64,000 bases of DNA from Rhyacophila brunnea (lineage: Eukaryota; Arthropoda; Insecta; Trichoptera; Rhyacophilidae), in the NCBI GenBank assembly GCA_022495005.1, contig JAGYXB010001414.1, forward strand, positions 1,488,001 to 1,552,000. Reading direction: 5' to 3'. The position numbers and the translations under genes were made by a program. The notes under the pieces are model-generated. The model was given only the letters and a program-made list of their open reading frames with translations, did no database searches and was not told the DNA's origin. Below, piece after piece: positions 1 to 12,551 of this stretch (within the stretch, counting starts at the first letter, position 1; each line of letters opens with the position of its first letter).

Positions 1-3000
1 TCTCATACCACATCTTATTTGCTCCCGTAGGGAGTTGTTCTGCACAGCTTGTAATGTTATAATGATTTCTAATTGTTATAAACATATTTTATAAGCGTTC
101 ATATATAAATAAGTATGGCGTGAGTTTATCACTGGTTGCAATTCTATACCTACCAATTATATTTTTATGTACTGTGTATTTTTAGATGTCAATTTCAGTA
201 CCTTGTTTGCACCCTCCGCAATTCATTTCGCTGTGACGTCACATGCGCATCGATCGAACGCATACAAATGCAGCACTCACACTGTCGAGTGAACCCACCA
301 CAATATTCACAGCCAGTGGTAACGAAACGATAATATTATAGTACATTCTAAACGTTTTATATATGATTTACTAATTTATTTTTCATCGGCCAAAATCTAC
401 ATTCGATTGTAGAGTAAATGAAAAAGGTTTACATACGCCAGTTTTTTTGAGAATTCATATTTAAATGCTTTTTATATTAATATTTCAGCTCAAATTTACA
501 AAGTTTCTGAAAAAAAATATTTTAACAATATATATTAAGTGAGTATATTCATAGTTAAGGCATATGGACACCACACGGAACATCCAAGAATCCCTGTCGC
601 TCGCCAGTCTTCTTGCACTTTCCGAGGTTATGCCAACATCCCGTAGCTATGCCATATAATATGTACACTATGTGGAAGCGAGTATAATATTTAAGAATGT
701 GGGCAAATAATACTGGACGATTAAATATCACGGAGAGTTGAGGCGTTTGAGATATGGCCAGGGGCGGCTCTACCTTAAGGGTTCGTAGGGACCATCCCCA
801 CATCGTTTTCATGTCAAAAATACACGTCCAATATTTTTATCATTGTCATAATATACATATTTAATTATATGTTTAAATGAACTATTTAATTTATTTTATC
901 CAACTTAACCCGTCCCAATTGTATAGAGATATTTATTATTATTATTATATAAATAGATAAAGCAATGATTGTAAATTATGTAATAACATAATGATGATTG
1001 CGAGGTATTAAAGTAATTAATTAAATTAAATATCCACGCCCTACTTCACGGTGACACCTATGTACAAATTAAGATATCTATGACGTCTATTTTATGCAGA
1101 CCGGGGTCACTTAGCCGCGGTACCTACAAATCTCGTTTTACAAAGTATGTGAATACTAATGTATTCCGCTAACGCTAATGCGTTAGTATACGCATACTGG
1201 GGAGTGAATAAAATAACACCTAGGTGAGTAAAAACGCTCGCTGTATCTTGTTGTTCAAAACTAGTAATGGTTAGTCTATAATAATTATTATTTCCTCATT
1301 TATAAAATCATATTATTATGAATAGGTAGGTATAATGGCTAAGCCCCACCACATAGAAAGTGGAAGAGCCGCCGCTGGATATGGCTGTATAGTCGTACAT
1401 ATCTTCAAAATTCTTTGAACTTATGCTTACGTCTCTAAATAACCGGAAGGATAGTTATGAGTAGTATCAATACTAAACAACTACAATACCTTGTCCGCAT
1501 TATCGGAGAACAAAACACCCCTCAGGTTATTATAAAGAAAATAAGGGTAGGTACCTATAGAGGTGTAGCAGAAGAAATTGTTGCTAAGAACCTACGTTAT
1601 TGGTACAAGTACATCTGCACAGAATTAATCCGAGTAATTACGGGCTTCGTCAGAAGATTTAAAAGAGGGCACCGAAACAGTTCAAACCAGTCATATACAT
1701 CTTAAAGTTATGTATATTTCTTACAAATTGATTCACAGCATAGCGAAATCCCTGCAACTAACATCAAAGGGGTCTATAGCATAACGACTCAAATATATAT
1801 ATACCCATTTGTATTCAAGAAAATAAGTCACTGGGTAATATTATTGTGACATCGCTGTCATTTGCAATAATGCCAATAATAGTAATTTTTAGTTACAGGG
1901 TGTGTTGGCAGGTTGGGTGGCCTCAAAATGAGTCGGCGTTTCGGGCTTCCACGTTCTATACTCGCCACTAAGAGTAATATTTGGTAAATGGTAATAATAT
2001 AGCCCCGATGGTGCCAACCTACAAAAGGAATAGCACACGAATGTGATAAATTTTTAATTGGTATTATATAATATATATAATAGTTAATTTTCATGGATGC
2101 ATTCAAGAAGCATTCGTAGATATGTTGAATGAATGACCAATAGATACGCATTCATTTTAAAAACTTCGTTACATTTTCCGGATTTAACATTGTATAGAAA
2201 ATGAAAAAAATCTAAAATACAGAAATGTGTCGTATATATATCGTAGAATATTTTGGCCACATATGTATCAACTTCTGCATGTTATCATTCAAAGGGGAAG
2301 ATTTTAAGTAAGGGATGCCCAGGCAGAAGTAGAATTTTGTGGTTTATGAATCTGAATTTAAGATTTGTTTATAATACGCACTATATCTATATATTCAAAG
2401 CAGTGGCAGATAGAGGAAAGATGGTCAAAATCATCGTCGATGTCCCATACTGGTTTTAAATTGGAATCGTAGAATAGGTAAGTACTGTAGTTTTTTGTTG
2501 CACCGTAGTTCATGAATTAAATTAAAATTGGTACGATTTGATATAAATATCTTTCTATAGGTAGGTACACATAAAAATATTGTTATTTGTAAATAAATGA
2601 ATGTAGAGATTATTTAACTAGTGTGTATCGTTTGAAGGAATATTATATATACCGGCACATAATATGTATGTAATATATACCTACTGTTAATTATTCAACT
2701 ACGTAGTGCTACGAGCCTACGTAAGGCTACGGCCTGCTACGCCATTCTACATGAGATCTAAATTCAGGTCTTATAATTTATCTTAATATGCGTTCATCTT
2801 TTAACATAAAAGTGGTTACTAAGCTATATAAGCTAATAATAAGCTAAATAAAGCTATATAAGCTATATAAATATGAAACTAATAATATGTGGTAGGTATT
2901 AGGCTCTTTCAGCGATAGAAAAAATACGCAGGTAAATAAATGTGTTTAATTTTGAATCTATGACAGACGATTTTGCACGGATTCCAGAAATCGGATAGAC

Positions 3001-3269
3001 TGAGAAAGCCCTGGATTTGAGATTCGGCTCATTGTTGTGATTGAATAATATGTTTCAACTTTGTAAGGAATAATCAGATGATGTGTTTTATATAGTAAAA
3101 CCTACGCATTTGTTTGGAGAATGTGGTATAGAAGATGTACAAAATTGATTAAGAATTGTTAGAGATAAGCTGTATACAATTAGGTAAACACCACTTTACC
3201 CACGGTTGGGGTGAAGACGAAAATACAATAACGAGATGTATTTTTTGTACAGAACCTTTCACATCGTAC
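1..3269. other. AT-rich non-coding stretch, no gene seen
   Basis: No exon-like or conserved protein signal is visible on either strand; the short open frames are chance ones. Small items only: a GGGGCGGCTC motif near 758 resembles a hAT-type transposon end without a visible partner, CTACG-rich short palindromes lie at 2700-2750, and an AGCTATATA-type imperfect tandem run lies at 2820-2870. Confidence 0.6.
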
Positions 3270-3430
3270 AGTCGATTGAATTGGGCTGGGCCATACACAT
3301 AAAAGATGGACGCAAGATGAGTCACGTATGACAAAGAAATTGACTCGCCAAAAAGCAAGTGAAGCCCTGGTCGACCTCGTACAAGATGGGTGGATAGTGT
3401 AGAGTTGAATTTAAGGACTTTGGGCATTTA
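3270..3430 (+). pseudogene. LINE (non-LTR retrotransposon) ORF2 C-terminal remnant
   Basis: Reading + across two frames gives pieces typical of the extreme C-terminus of LINE reverse-transcriptase proteins: RLNWAG, then KMDAR, then a GRPRTRW-like block (SPGRPRTRWVDSVELNLRTLGI split over frames). The W-x-GH and GRPRxRW blocks follow the RT domain in jockey/RTE-like elements. Stops and frame changes show it is dead. No 5' part was found next to it, which fits 5' truncation. A related scrap lies at about 9650-9770. Confidence 0.6.
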
Positions 3431-5960
3431 AAACTAGAGTATGGGCAGACCTGGATTGAATGCCAAAACCCATATATGTACAGTTTTAGAGAAAGAAAGG
3501 AATCACTTTACAAGAATATTCTAAACACAAACTTATATGGAAGTTACTGAGAATAAGGCTAGTTGATTTCTTATACGATCCATAAGAAATGGAGTTACAA
3601 CATAAGAAACAAGCAACATCTTTAAATACTATGAAATTATTCGATCTGTAATCGTAAATAATATTTGTATGAACATATGAGATTAGCCCTCACTTATATA
3701 ATAATAAACTGATATAAGTAGATAGGTACATATTTAGTTTACTTACCTGAAATTTTTGAATTAAGTCAGGCAAATGACGACGCTTTACTTGGTATCACTG
3801 TTTTATTATATTCTGTGGCTATATAGCACAGTGATCACTGTTCAACTATGCATTGTTATGCATTTTGGTTGTTATTTTCATTTACTTCCGACCAACAGGC
3901 AGTTGTCGCCACTGACCTATGCGTTCGTATTATGTATGTAGACATAGAATGCGGAAAATACACTCTCGCATATTGTAGGATTATAGGTAGGTACACATAC
4001 ATACACACAAAAATATTAAAACTCGGGGCTACACGAAAATGTTAGACCACCGCTGTCGCAGTCGGCTACGCAGGTATCTACGTTACCGACCTAACCTAGG
4101 GCGGGCCTACGCGCCGCCCAAAACAATTCTACGCCAGACAGCTGTCAATCGCCTTATCGTAAATACCTTTCAACGGAAAACACCACCAAAATAAAAAGTG
4201 TAACAATCAACCTCATTAAAATATATCGTTTGCGTGTTTATTATATCGCGGTTTTGGTGATGCAATTAGTGCTGTGAAATTAACCTCAAAATATATTCAT
4301 ATAACCATCTGTTTTTACTATGTACATACCTACGTATTCGACGTGAAAATCGTACAATCAATCGTTGCTATGAACACTGTTTACATCTGATTTTTAAAAC
4401 AATGTCACTTTTTACATTTACATAGTAGAAGCGCTAAGATGAATGTGGGGTGGATTTTAAGCGAAAGAGGGAAAGGGATGCAATACATCCCGTAGGAAAG
4501 CCAGGATGTCGCACCCTGTTTCATTCAAATATTTTCCTTCAAGGAAATTGTTGCGCCCCATATAAAAAATATAAACCATTTTTGCTGTTCTAATTTCGAT
4601 GTGTATTGAACGTGTATAATGAATATTATATATGAATAAGCGACTAATGATCATTTATGTACGACTAACATTTGTGATAAGCTATATTCGCACTCGATCA
4701 ATATATTATTTTAATCTCAAAGTTTTACTACGACATTCTTACCAATATGTTTTGAGGTTATCTTTTGTAATAAATTATTCTAAAATAAGTATTTGTGTAA
4801 ACTTGGAAAAAAATATCTTTTTAAGTAGTTTGAAAGCTATTTCAGAAACGTTATTTACTTACTGTAAAAATATATTACCTATATGCATATTTTTATAATA
4901 TAATAGATAGGTTCCTACATAATTGTATTTAAAATGATTACCTAGTAGAAAAGTTATATATAAAAACCTTATGCCTAATATTTATGTTTTTTCCAGATTA
5001 AAGCTTTAAAACCACAATAATTTTGCATTTAAAAAAGTAAATTCAAATTTAAATATTTTTTTAAAATAATAAAATTTAATTAAGTATACAAATTCAATAA
5101 AAAAAACAAATACCCACCTAACTGACTATTTAAATATTTGTATTTAAAAAAGGAATATCAGAATTCTGTTTATAAATTAATTTTAAAAGAAAAACTGTTG
5201 AAAGAAACTTCGTCAGTGAATGAACTTAAAAAAAGTGAATGAAAACTTTTTTATTGACAGTGTTTGACAAAGATTTTACAATGGTACTTAAAATTACGTG
5301 CTGATAGAAAAAAATTAAAATAGGCGATAAAGGATTGTACAGGTGAGAATGTGCATAATATGTATTTTTGGTGTCATATACTTATAGATATTGTAAACTG
5401 TTGAATTAGGTAGGTAGGCACATGTCGTTTTTCAATGTCTTAACCAACATGGGTTGTGAATACCAGTGTCAAAACCTCAATAAAGAAAAACATATTGTTT
5501 TTAGTCATTGTAGCATTTGTTAATTTTTCTTTCAAAATCGGTTTTAAGACCAATTTTATTTAACTTAGAGATTTTTTCTGTCCGTGTCATTTAATCAATG
5601 AGCAGTATTTTACGTTTCTTTTAAATATGCACAAACATTAAGTAGGTACTTAGTATGGTTTTCGAAAGAAAAATAAATCTGAAGCTCCACTAAAATAAAT
5701 AGCGAATAGTCATCGACGCAATAAATTAACTCATTTGGTGCTAACACCGCGACTGGCGTGTTTGGAGTAATTGGCCATTAGATTTAATTAGCATGTTATT
5801 TAAATGTGGTAATTAAAAGGTAATTAAAAGGTTAGCAGTTGTTATCTCATTAAATAAAAAGCCATCAATCATTGTGATCATGTATTGGATTGTGATTATA
5901 GTCCGACTGTCTGGAAGTGACGAATGGGCCTGTTATAGGAAGGTAAGCTCCAGTTGGTAA
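3431..5960. other. Non-coding stretch, no gene seen
   Basis: Very AT-rich with poly-A/T runs, especially 4990-5160. A slightly GC-richer patch at 4040-4140 contains several CTACG words like those near 2700. No coding or RNA gene is supported. Confidence 0.6.
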
Positions 5961-5974
5961 CAGAAAAACGTCCT

Positions 5975-6195
5975 TTTTTACCATGCTCGATCTTAAGAAG
6001 ATCATATGGGTCGGCACAGAGTAGAGGTTGTTTTATTCTTTCCCCGAGAAATTAACGTAAGCCACTTGCTTAGTCTACTAGATTTATACACAGGGTCCAA
6101 AACATATTGAAAAACAATATGTGAATTTTCCAGACGCGGGATTTGAGCCCAGGACCTATCGACGCGGTAACTGCTCGGCCATCGTGAGTATGGAC
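5975..6195 (-). repeat. tRNA-derived SINE, family S2, copy 1
   Basis: On the minus strand the 5' end has a tRNA-like head with a GCCGAGCAGTTA block (A-box-like) and a B-box-like GGGCTCAAATCCC (+ positions 6138-6150). The body follows, with words shared with 27955-28185 and 40385-40560 (ACGAGAAATT, TAGCCACTTGCT-like, TTGAAAAACAATATGTG). A T-rich run near 5975 (A-rich on the minus strand) may be the 3' tail. The flanking duplication is not clear. The open frame across it is incidental. Confidence 0.65.
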
Positions 6196-6895
6196 ATCCA
6201 TATTTATTATTTACGGGACTTAAATTTGGATTCTGTTTTATCTTCATTATTTTACTAATACAATTTACTGAACATACATAGATAGGTATGTTACTTTTTT
6301 GTTAAATATATTTCACTAAAAAATACAACATGTACTAAAATAGATATTTTACAAAAACGAACGAATTTCACGAACCGGGAATTGAACTTGTGCTAAAAAA
6401 AATTGCGGCTACGATAGCTATTATAATATACCTACCTCCACCGTAAATGATACAATATATAAAGTGTAAACATAGGTTGGCTTTATCGTATAAATATCAT
6501 CTGTTTCATAAAATGAAGCAGACAGTTGCTAGGTCTCAAGGACAAACACCATCAAATTAATTACATAAGAAAAAACGTTGGATTATAGCAAACTTTTGTT
6601 TGCATGTGTTAGTAACCTATTAGAGACGGATGGATCTGCTACTTAGATAATGATTAAATGGCTTTGCTGCTTCGATAATGAAATATATTAATTCTCTGTC
6701 CACTGTTCCTATTTTTTACTTATAAAATGTCCTTAGGTTTTTTATTATATTTCTTAAGAAGGTAGGTTTTAAATAATCGCCTAGTATGGAGTCTTCGTCA
6801 CCGTTGTCTCGATTTACGGCGCCCTAGAGCACCGAGGCGCACACTACGAATAACACTGTATATCTAAATATATTTTTTTCACTGGAAAACCGATA
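6196..6895. other. Non-coding stretch, no gene seen
   Basis: Contains a weak B-box-like ACCGGGAATTGAACTTG (6375-6392, minus sense) without a complete tRNA, and words shared with 25785-26040 (AGGTAGG-TTTAAATA-TCGCCTAG and AGACAGTTGCTAGGTCTCAAGG-like), so it is part of an undefined repeat. Confidence 0.45.
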
Positions 6896-8202
6896 TACGA
6901 GGGTGGGTCAATAATTCCTTAGAAAAAAGCATTAAAACAGTTTTTATTTTTGTATTTTTTTTTTATTTCTCAACATAATCTCCTTGGAGCTCAATACACT
7001 TGGACTAGACGTTTCTCAATTTTTTTTAAACCGTCAGAAAAATAAGTTTTCGGAAGGTCCTCAAAATAAACATTTGTCCGATCGATGACTTCTTCATTTG
7101 AAAAAAAACGTTGTCCACTTAGCCATTTTTTTAAGTTTGGGAAAAGGAAAAAGTCACTGGGAGCTAAATCTGGCGAATACGGTGGGTGGTCGACCAATTC
7201 GAGCTTCAATTCTTCAATTTTAGCCATTGATCGTAAACATGTGTGAACACGGGCATTGTCCTGATGAAAGAGGATTTTTTTCCTGTTTAAATGGGGCCGT
7301 TTTTCTTCAATTTTGTTTTTTAGCTGGTCCAATAAAGATGCATAATAATCCCCTGTTATTGTTTTTCCTTTTTCCAAATAGTCAACGAAAATAATTCCAC
7401 GTGCATCCCAAAATACGGTAGCCATAACCTTACCAGCTGATTTTACGGTTTTCGCCTTCTTTGGACATGGTTTGCCTTTCGCAATCCACTGCTTTGACTG
7501 TTCTTTCGTCTCGGGAGTATAGTGGTGTATCCATGTTTCATCTACAGTCACAAAGCGACGAAAAAATTCATCCGGATTGCGTTGCATGAGCGACAACGGG
7601 GCTTTAGAGGCCACCACCCTATTGCGTTTATTGTCGACTGTGAGCAAACGCGGCACCCATCTTGCAGAAATTTTTTTCATGCCCAATTTGTCATGTAAAA
7701 TAAAAATGACGCTACTTTTTGAAATCCCTGTAGCCTCAATTATCTCACTCAACTTTAATCTTCGGTCACTTAACACCATATCGTGGATTTTATTGATCAT
7801 TCTGGTGTAGTCACCTCTACAGGACGTCCTGAGCGTGGTTCATCCTTTGTTGATGTACGACCACGTTTAAATTCATTTAACCAGTTATAAATAGTTGCAA
7901 GTGAAGGAGCAGATATGCCGTGAACTAAATCCAACTCATTTTTTATCTCCTTTGCTGTTAACCCTTTTATATTAAAATGTTTAATAACAGCTCTAAACTC
8001 AATTTCTCCATTTTCCATTTTTCCATTTTCCACAAGCAAATTTTTTTTTTAAATGTACGAGAAACACACAACAACCCGACCAATCTGATTGAAACTTCGC
8101 AGCATACTGAATCGGTAGTGCCGCTGCATGAAAACAAACCGCTTACAGTACTAGTCGCGCCACCTCTCGGCTTTTCTAAGGACTTATTGACCCACCCTCG
8201 TA
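6896..8202 (-). mobile_element. mariner transposon, near full length
   Basis: A 1307-bp element with terminal inverted repeats of about 30 bp. Both ends read TACGAGGGTGGGTCAATAA inward and continue with a CCTTAGAAAA block, with one mismatch (T/G). The ends are flanked by TA, the mariner target duplication. Length, TIR position and a single intronless transposase on the minus strand all fit Tc1/mariner, mariner subgroup with a DD34D triad. The 5' untranslated part lies at 8040-8170. The high TIR identity suggests a fairly recent insertion, but the transposase has two frameshifts. Confidence 0.95.
6963..8039 (-). pseudogene. mariner transposase, broken by two frameshifts
   Basis: The enzyme cuts and rejoins transposon ends in the nucleus. 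It starts at 8039 (MLVENGKMENGEIEF) with the N-terminal helix-turn-helix DNA-binding half, including the GRTSTxDEPRSGRP linker. After VEVTTPE the frame shifts near 7797-7800, where one A appears to be missing. The second part (6991-7800, 269 residues) has WVPRLLT at 48-54 and the DD34D triad: D87 in VTVDETWIHHY, D181 in LFHQDNARVH, D216 in YSPDLAPSDF, with exactly 34 residues between the last two. A second shift near 7005-7010 replaces the usual tail. The expected KCIELQGDYVEK ending and stop (6963-6965) remain readable in another frame. Together the parts give about 350 residues, the normal mariner length. The catalytic residues are present, but the copy cannot make a full protein as read. 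Confidence 0.93.
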
Positions 8203-9640
8203 TATATACCGAAATATTAATAATTCATTATAGGTACATATCTACATTTGGTTCAAACCGGCGTATTATGTTCTGGCGCGGTTGATAATTACCTCCCATT
8301 GCATATTCCCATATTGTGAGTCGGTTGGCCTAAGGTTGGAGTCTTCTCTGTGTAGGTACTATACTCATTATTATGTCATGTTACCTATCCGAAACAGCTT
8401 TTTTAAAGCCGTTAAGTTATTAAGCGAGTTTCCCACAGAGGATAAAAAGCAAATTACTCTCCTACAAACCACTATAAATTGACCAAAAGCCATATACTGA
8501 TAAATAAACAATCTATGAAAAAGATAGAATACCCTTATAGTAGAATTTACAAGAGTTTGCCGATAGCCAATATTAAAAATAATAATAGATATATCTAGGT
8601 ATCAATAGTGTCTAATGTGGGCAGGTATAGATATAGGCAGGGGCGGAACTAGGTGTTTTAGCGCTCCTCTAGTAAATTTAGATTGCTACGTATGTAATAT
8701 AAGACTTGTATCCTAATATGTGCAACGTATTTTTTCATTGTTCGTGTATTTAACTAAGTATCTACATAGGTAAGAAAAATCATAGCTATAATTCGTATAA
8801 AAATATTAAAATCAACATTGCTCTAGTTGCTTATTATTAATGAACTGAGACAATGCACACAGATTAAAAAATGTAATCAAAAATATAAAAAAAATATAAA
8901 TCTACGTAAGTACCTACCTATATATCAATAACCGGTAAATATATAAATGTCATTACCTTTGGAGAAATTTATTGGTATTTACGACCTAATTCGTAGCACG
9001 ACACCTTTTCTATTAATGTAGCAATGTACCTACCTATTAGAGTTTCTTGAAATTTAAAAGTGTAGGTAGGTAGGTACAGGATGCTAAACTTTCACTGGTT
9101 CATCAATATGAGAAAATTGTAGGTTTACATTCGTACGTTCAAAACATTGTAGGTAGGTACGTATAATTCTGCGTTCAACCCGATTTATGCTGTCAGCTGT
9201 GACTCAGCTGGGGCTCTCGCCCACCCTTCATTTTGCCACTGGACATAGGTTTAGCGAAATTGTAGAGCAGGCGTTTTCATAATATAGAGTGGAGATAAGT
9301 AGTAGGTATTACATGTTTTTATTTCCTAAAAAAGTACAATGGATACAATAAACAATGAAGGTTTTGGTACGTAACCATCTATATCCCTGAAAACTGGTTT
9401 AAAACGTTGGTTTAATAATTTTAATCAAATTATTTGCTGATGTCGAAAGAATGTGATCTTGGTTCTACTGCTCGTCGTATTTTTTTGACAGTGTAAATGA
9501 TATAAGTGAGGACTATCTAATTATTTAATATGTATACACATATTTTTTGCAATATGATGTAATTATCTACGGTAAGTATGCTTGCAAAGAATGTCATGTT
9601 TGAGCAGACTGTGTTGCGCGGTAGCTTCAGACACAGTGGG
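8203..9640. other. Non-coding stretch, no gene seen
   Basis: AT-rich with many GTAGGTAGGTAC words (for example 9061-9078). No coding or RNA gene is supported. Confidence 0.55.
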
Positions 9641-9649
9641 AGTAACGAA

Positions 9650-9770
9650 GGCGACGAGTCATGCATAAAAAAGAAACTGACAGGTCGGAAGTCAAACGAA
9701 GAGCTGATCGACCTCGTACAAGATGGAGGGATAATGTCGTGTTGGAACAAAAGACATAGAGCATTTTAAT
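9650..9770 (+). pseudogene. LINE ORF2 C-terminal scrap
   Basis: One + frame reads RRVMHKKETDRSEVKRRADR, directly followed by PRTRWRDNVVLEQKT. The RxDRPRTRWRD block is the basic C-terminal motif of jockey/RTE-type LINE proteins, as at 3270-3430. Only about 40 residues are recognisable and a stop follows. Confidence 0.5.
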
Positions 9771-9784
9771 ATTTATGAACTAAA

Positions 9785-9990
9785 TGAACGCAGATGCCGG
9801 ACGAATCAATGCGCCGGCTAGACGGCAGCGACTAGAATGCGCGGTATAGAGACTTGCGCGATACAGACTTATACAGCGCTTTTCGTTTTCCGTTTTCCCG
9901 TCCATACGCACGAACCACGGTCTTCTTGATACAAACCGGTTTGCGCAGGTAATATTGTCGTAAAGCACGAGCGTCTAGCCGGCACTTTTT
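9785..9990. promoter_or_regulatory. GC-rich, CpG-rich island of unknown role
   Basis: A sharp GC rise in AT-rich DNA, with CpG-rich words. GCGCCGGCTAGACG near 9808 and CGTCTAGCCGGCAC near 9969 are inverted copies of each other, so the island is bounded by a short inverted repeat. A GCGCAG-GTAATA donor-like word lies at about 9943-9951. It could be a promoter with first exon, or the GC-rich ends of a transposon. No protein is recognised. Confidence 0.3.
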
Positions 9991-10394
9991 AGACCCACAT
10001 AGGAAGAAGAGGAATAACTAATTACCTATCGAACGGCAAAACATTCTGGATTTTCCGAGATAATAATACTAACTTTGAACAATTGTTATTATAAACTGAT
10101 ACAAAATAAACAACCGACTAAATTATATTGTTTGTTAATATGACAGTAGGTAAACACGTAAAATCATCAATACTATCAATAATATGTTTGTTATTGTAAG
10201 ATATAAACAGTTAGTAGTCGTCAGTAAATCCGTAATTATGCCAAATGTTTGTATTTATTTTGTAGGTGGATAGAATATAGGTATCTATATAGTATATATA
10301 CTTAGGTACGTAGGTGGAAATCAAGGTAATGAAGAAATAACGTTTACTGCGTAGGCTGATTGTAAATATAACAGTCGAATAAATTCATCCCTCC

Positions 10395-10530
10395 GAGCGC
10401 GCGGATTGTTATTTGTTGGCGCACAATTTCCACAAAAGTCGGAAAACTCATTCGAGGTTGGGATAGGAAAGCGTGGGATTTCCGCACGTGCAGTGGCGGC
10501 GACGCTGCGGGGATGGGGAAGTGTCACAAC
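10395..10530. other. Second GC-rich patch
   Basis: CpG-rich, including GCGCGCGGATT and TCCGCACGTGCAGTGGCGGC (a CACGTG E-box at about 10484). No reading frame with family resemblance is seen. Probably regulatory DNA or transposon sequence. Confidence 0.25.
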
Positions 10531-10978
10531 GTCCTTTGTCCGGATTTATTAATCCTGACAGTTTTTTTTCACGCACAGACGTGGGTATAAATGTGTTCAC
10601 GAAAGCGTAAAATACAATGTCATTTATTATTCTTGTTTATTTCAATTTATTTAATTTATATACTGGTGATTCGGTTTGGAGGTATTCTATTATATATTAT
10701 CTACCCAAGAGTGTCGAAAAAGGTTCCACTTCACTTCCGCCTTGATACATTTGTATATTTAAGAAAAAGGTTTATTTACTTACTTATACAAGATGTAAAC
10801 AATTATTTGCTGTTTTATTCCCAACAGTAACTAGGATCTAATCATTGCAATATAGGTATAGTAAGCTAATATATAGATAAGTGCCTATTAAGTATTTTCT
10901 TAAGTTATACAGGTTCAATAATATATATCATTTCTAATATATAGCATTTGTATATAAGTTAAACACAGCATTGTTTAC

Positions 10979-12418
10979 CAGTGGCGAAGGGTGGAGGTAG
11001 GCTGTTAAGATCCGTTATACATAATGCACATTAAGCTTTGTCAGTCATAGGTATGCACCTATTTGTTTCTATTAAACTAAGACTACAATGTGTAGATCAG
11101 TGGCGCACCCAGGATTTAATATTGGGGGGGGGCAAGGAGGAGAATGTAAATTAGTTCCATAGAATCTTTTCTTCTTCACAGCCTAATTTCTCGTTTATCG
11201 GTCTTTTGTCTGTTGCACTCGGTGTACCTACACCATGGTCCCCACATCTTGAAACGGGCCCTCAGGCTACGATATTGTACGGGCCCCCTACCTACCGCTA
11301 ATATTAAAGGCAGTGTGAAACACTACATTAACGTTCTTCAAATTGTGTTTCAGTTCAAATTAAGGGTACTTATACAGTGAATTATTGGCGATTTTTAATA
11401 CATCTACTTTAATAATGGAGCTGTCGAGTATCGACACATAATAATCAAAAAATATATTGCACAATTATATAAGTAATTGAAAATGTTCATGACCATGAAG
11501 TATAATAGCGCCTCAGGCGACTTTTTAAAATATTAAAGCTAATTTTGATGTGTGTTTATCTCACTTATCTGGTCAGCCCGACACGCCGGGCCCCCCACAG
11601 CCCGGGCCCCTAGGCTAGAGCTCTGCCAGCCCTCCCCAACCATGACCTACACCACTCTGGAATTCGGGTGGACACCGAGAATTTTTTGACAGTTCCATTA
11701 AGGATTGTGTTTCTATTAAAACTTTTTTCGAAATTTTTGTGTTAGAAATTAAAATCTAAGAAATTTTTCTAAAAAGGGTGCTGGAGAATTATTACAAATC
11801 ATTTTTTTGCCGTGACTTTATTTGTCTTATCCCAAAGGTTTAGTTTATTGGCTTTCAATTTTAATGTTTAAAATCATTCTGATAATTTTCATTTTTGGGG
11901 GGTGCCAGGGCCCCTTGGCCCCCCCTGGGTGCGCCACTGGTGTAGATATTGTTTGTTAGTTTTTAAAATTCAATTAAGCCCGGTTTAATACAAGTCACAG
12001 AAGGTAATAGTCAAAAATATTTGCTTATCTATAAAATTATGCCATTAAACCATACATTATTTTAGAACTTTTATAGATAGAAGAATACTTTTTATCGTTT
12101 ATATTTTGGTATAGACAGAACTAAATGAATTTGAAAACTAACTAACACCATCTGTACCTAATATGTATTCTTAATTCATCGAAAACAATAATAAGTATAA
12201 CTGAAAATGTGTCCATTATTTTTGTTGAATCGACCATAGCATACCTAAATTGTTATGGTTTGGTTTAGGCAGGGTTTAATTGAATTTTAAAAACTAACCA
12301 GCACCATCTGAAAATTGAATTCTTAGTTCAATAAAAACTTAAGTACCTATGACTGAGAAAGCTTAGCGTGCACTATTTATATCGAATCTTCGCAACCTGT
12401 CACCACTCCTCACCACTG
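10979..12418. mobile_element. hAT-type non-autonomous fold-back element (family B), interrupted
   Basis: Ends are CAGTGGCGAAGGGTGG (left) and its complement-like CCACTCCTCACCACTG (right). Flanks TTGTTTAC (10971-10978) and TTATTTAC (12419-12426) match at 7 of 8, the 8-bp target duplication typical of hAT. Subtracting the nested family A insertion leaves about 590 bp. The two halves are long imperfect inverted copies (TCAGTCAT, CACCATCTG and AATTCAATTAA-like words recur inverted). No transposase is present. Related copies: 14444-14895, 62483-62735 and a scrap at 25525. Confidence 0.88.
11098..11939. mobile_element. hAT-type non-autonomous element (family A), copy 1, nested
   Basis: 842 bp with TIRs CAGTGGCGCACCCAGG / CCTGGGTGCGCCACTG and a perfect 8-bp target duplication GTGTAGAT (11090-11097 and 11940-11947). 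G-runs and C-runs lie just inside the ends. It sits inside the family B element and so is younger than it. No transposase is seen. The right half (about 11570-11939) matches the inverted copy at 39831-40206, and the 11235-11600 segment resembles 29097-29510. Confidence 0.95.
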
Positions 12419-12551
12419 TTATTTACTTAGAATGTTCATTTGTCATCCGACGTTGACGCTAGTGCTTAACGAGGCTCTTCCCGAGACCTTCACAATAGAT
12501 GGGTATATACTAGATACTTTGGACAGCGTTTTCCGATCGATGATAATATTA

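Noticed and set aside
3149..3427. 92-residue minus open frame as a gene
   Set aside because: The + strand of the same DNA carries LINE C-terminal motifs; the minus frame is its shadow.
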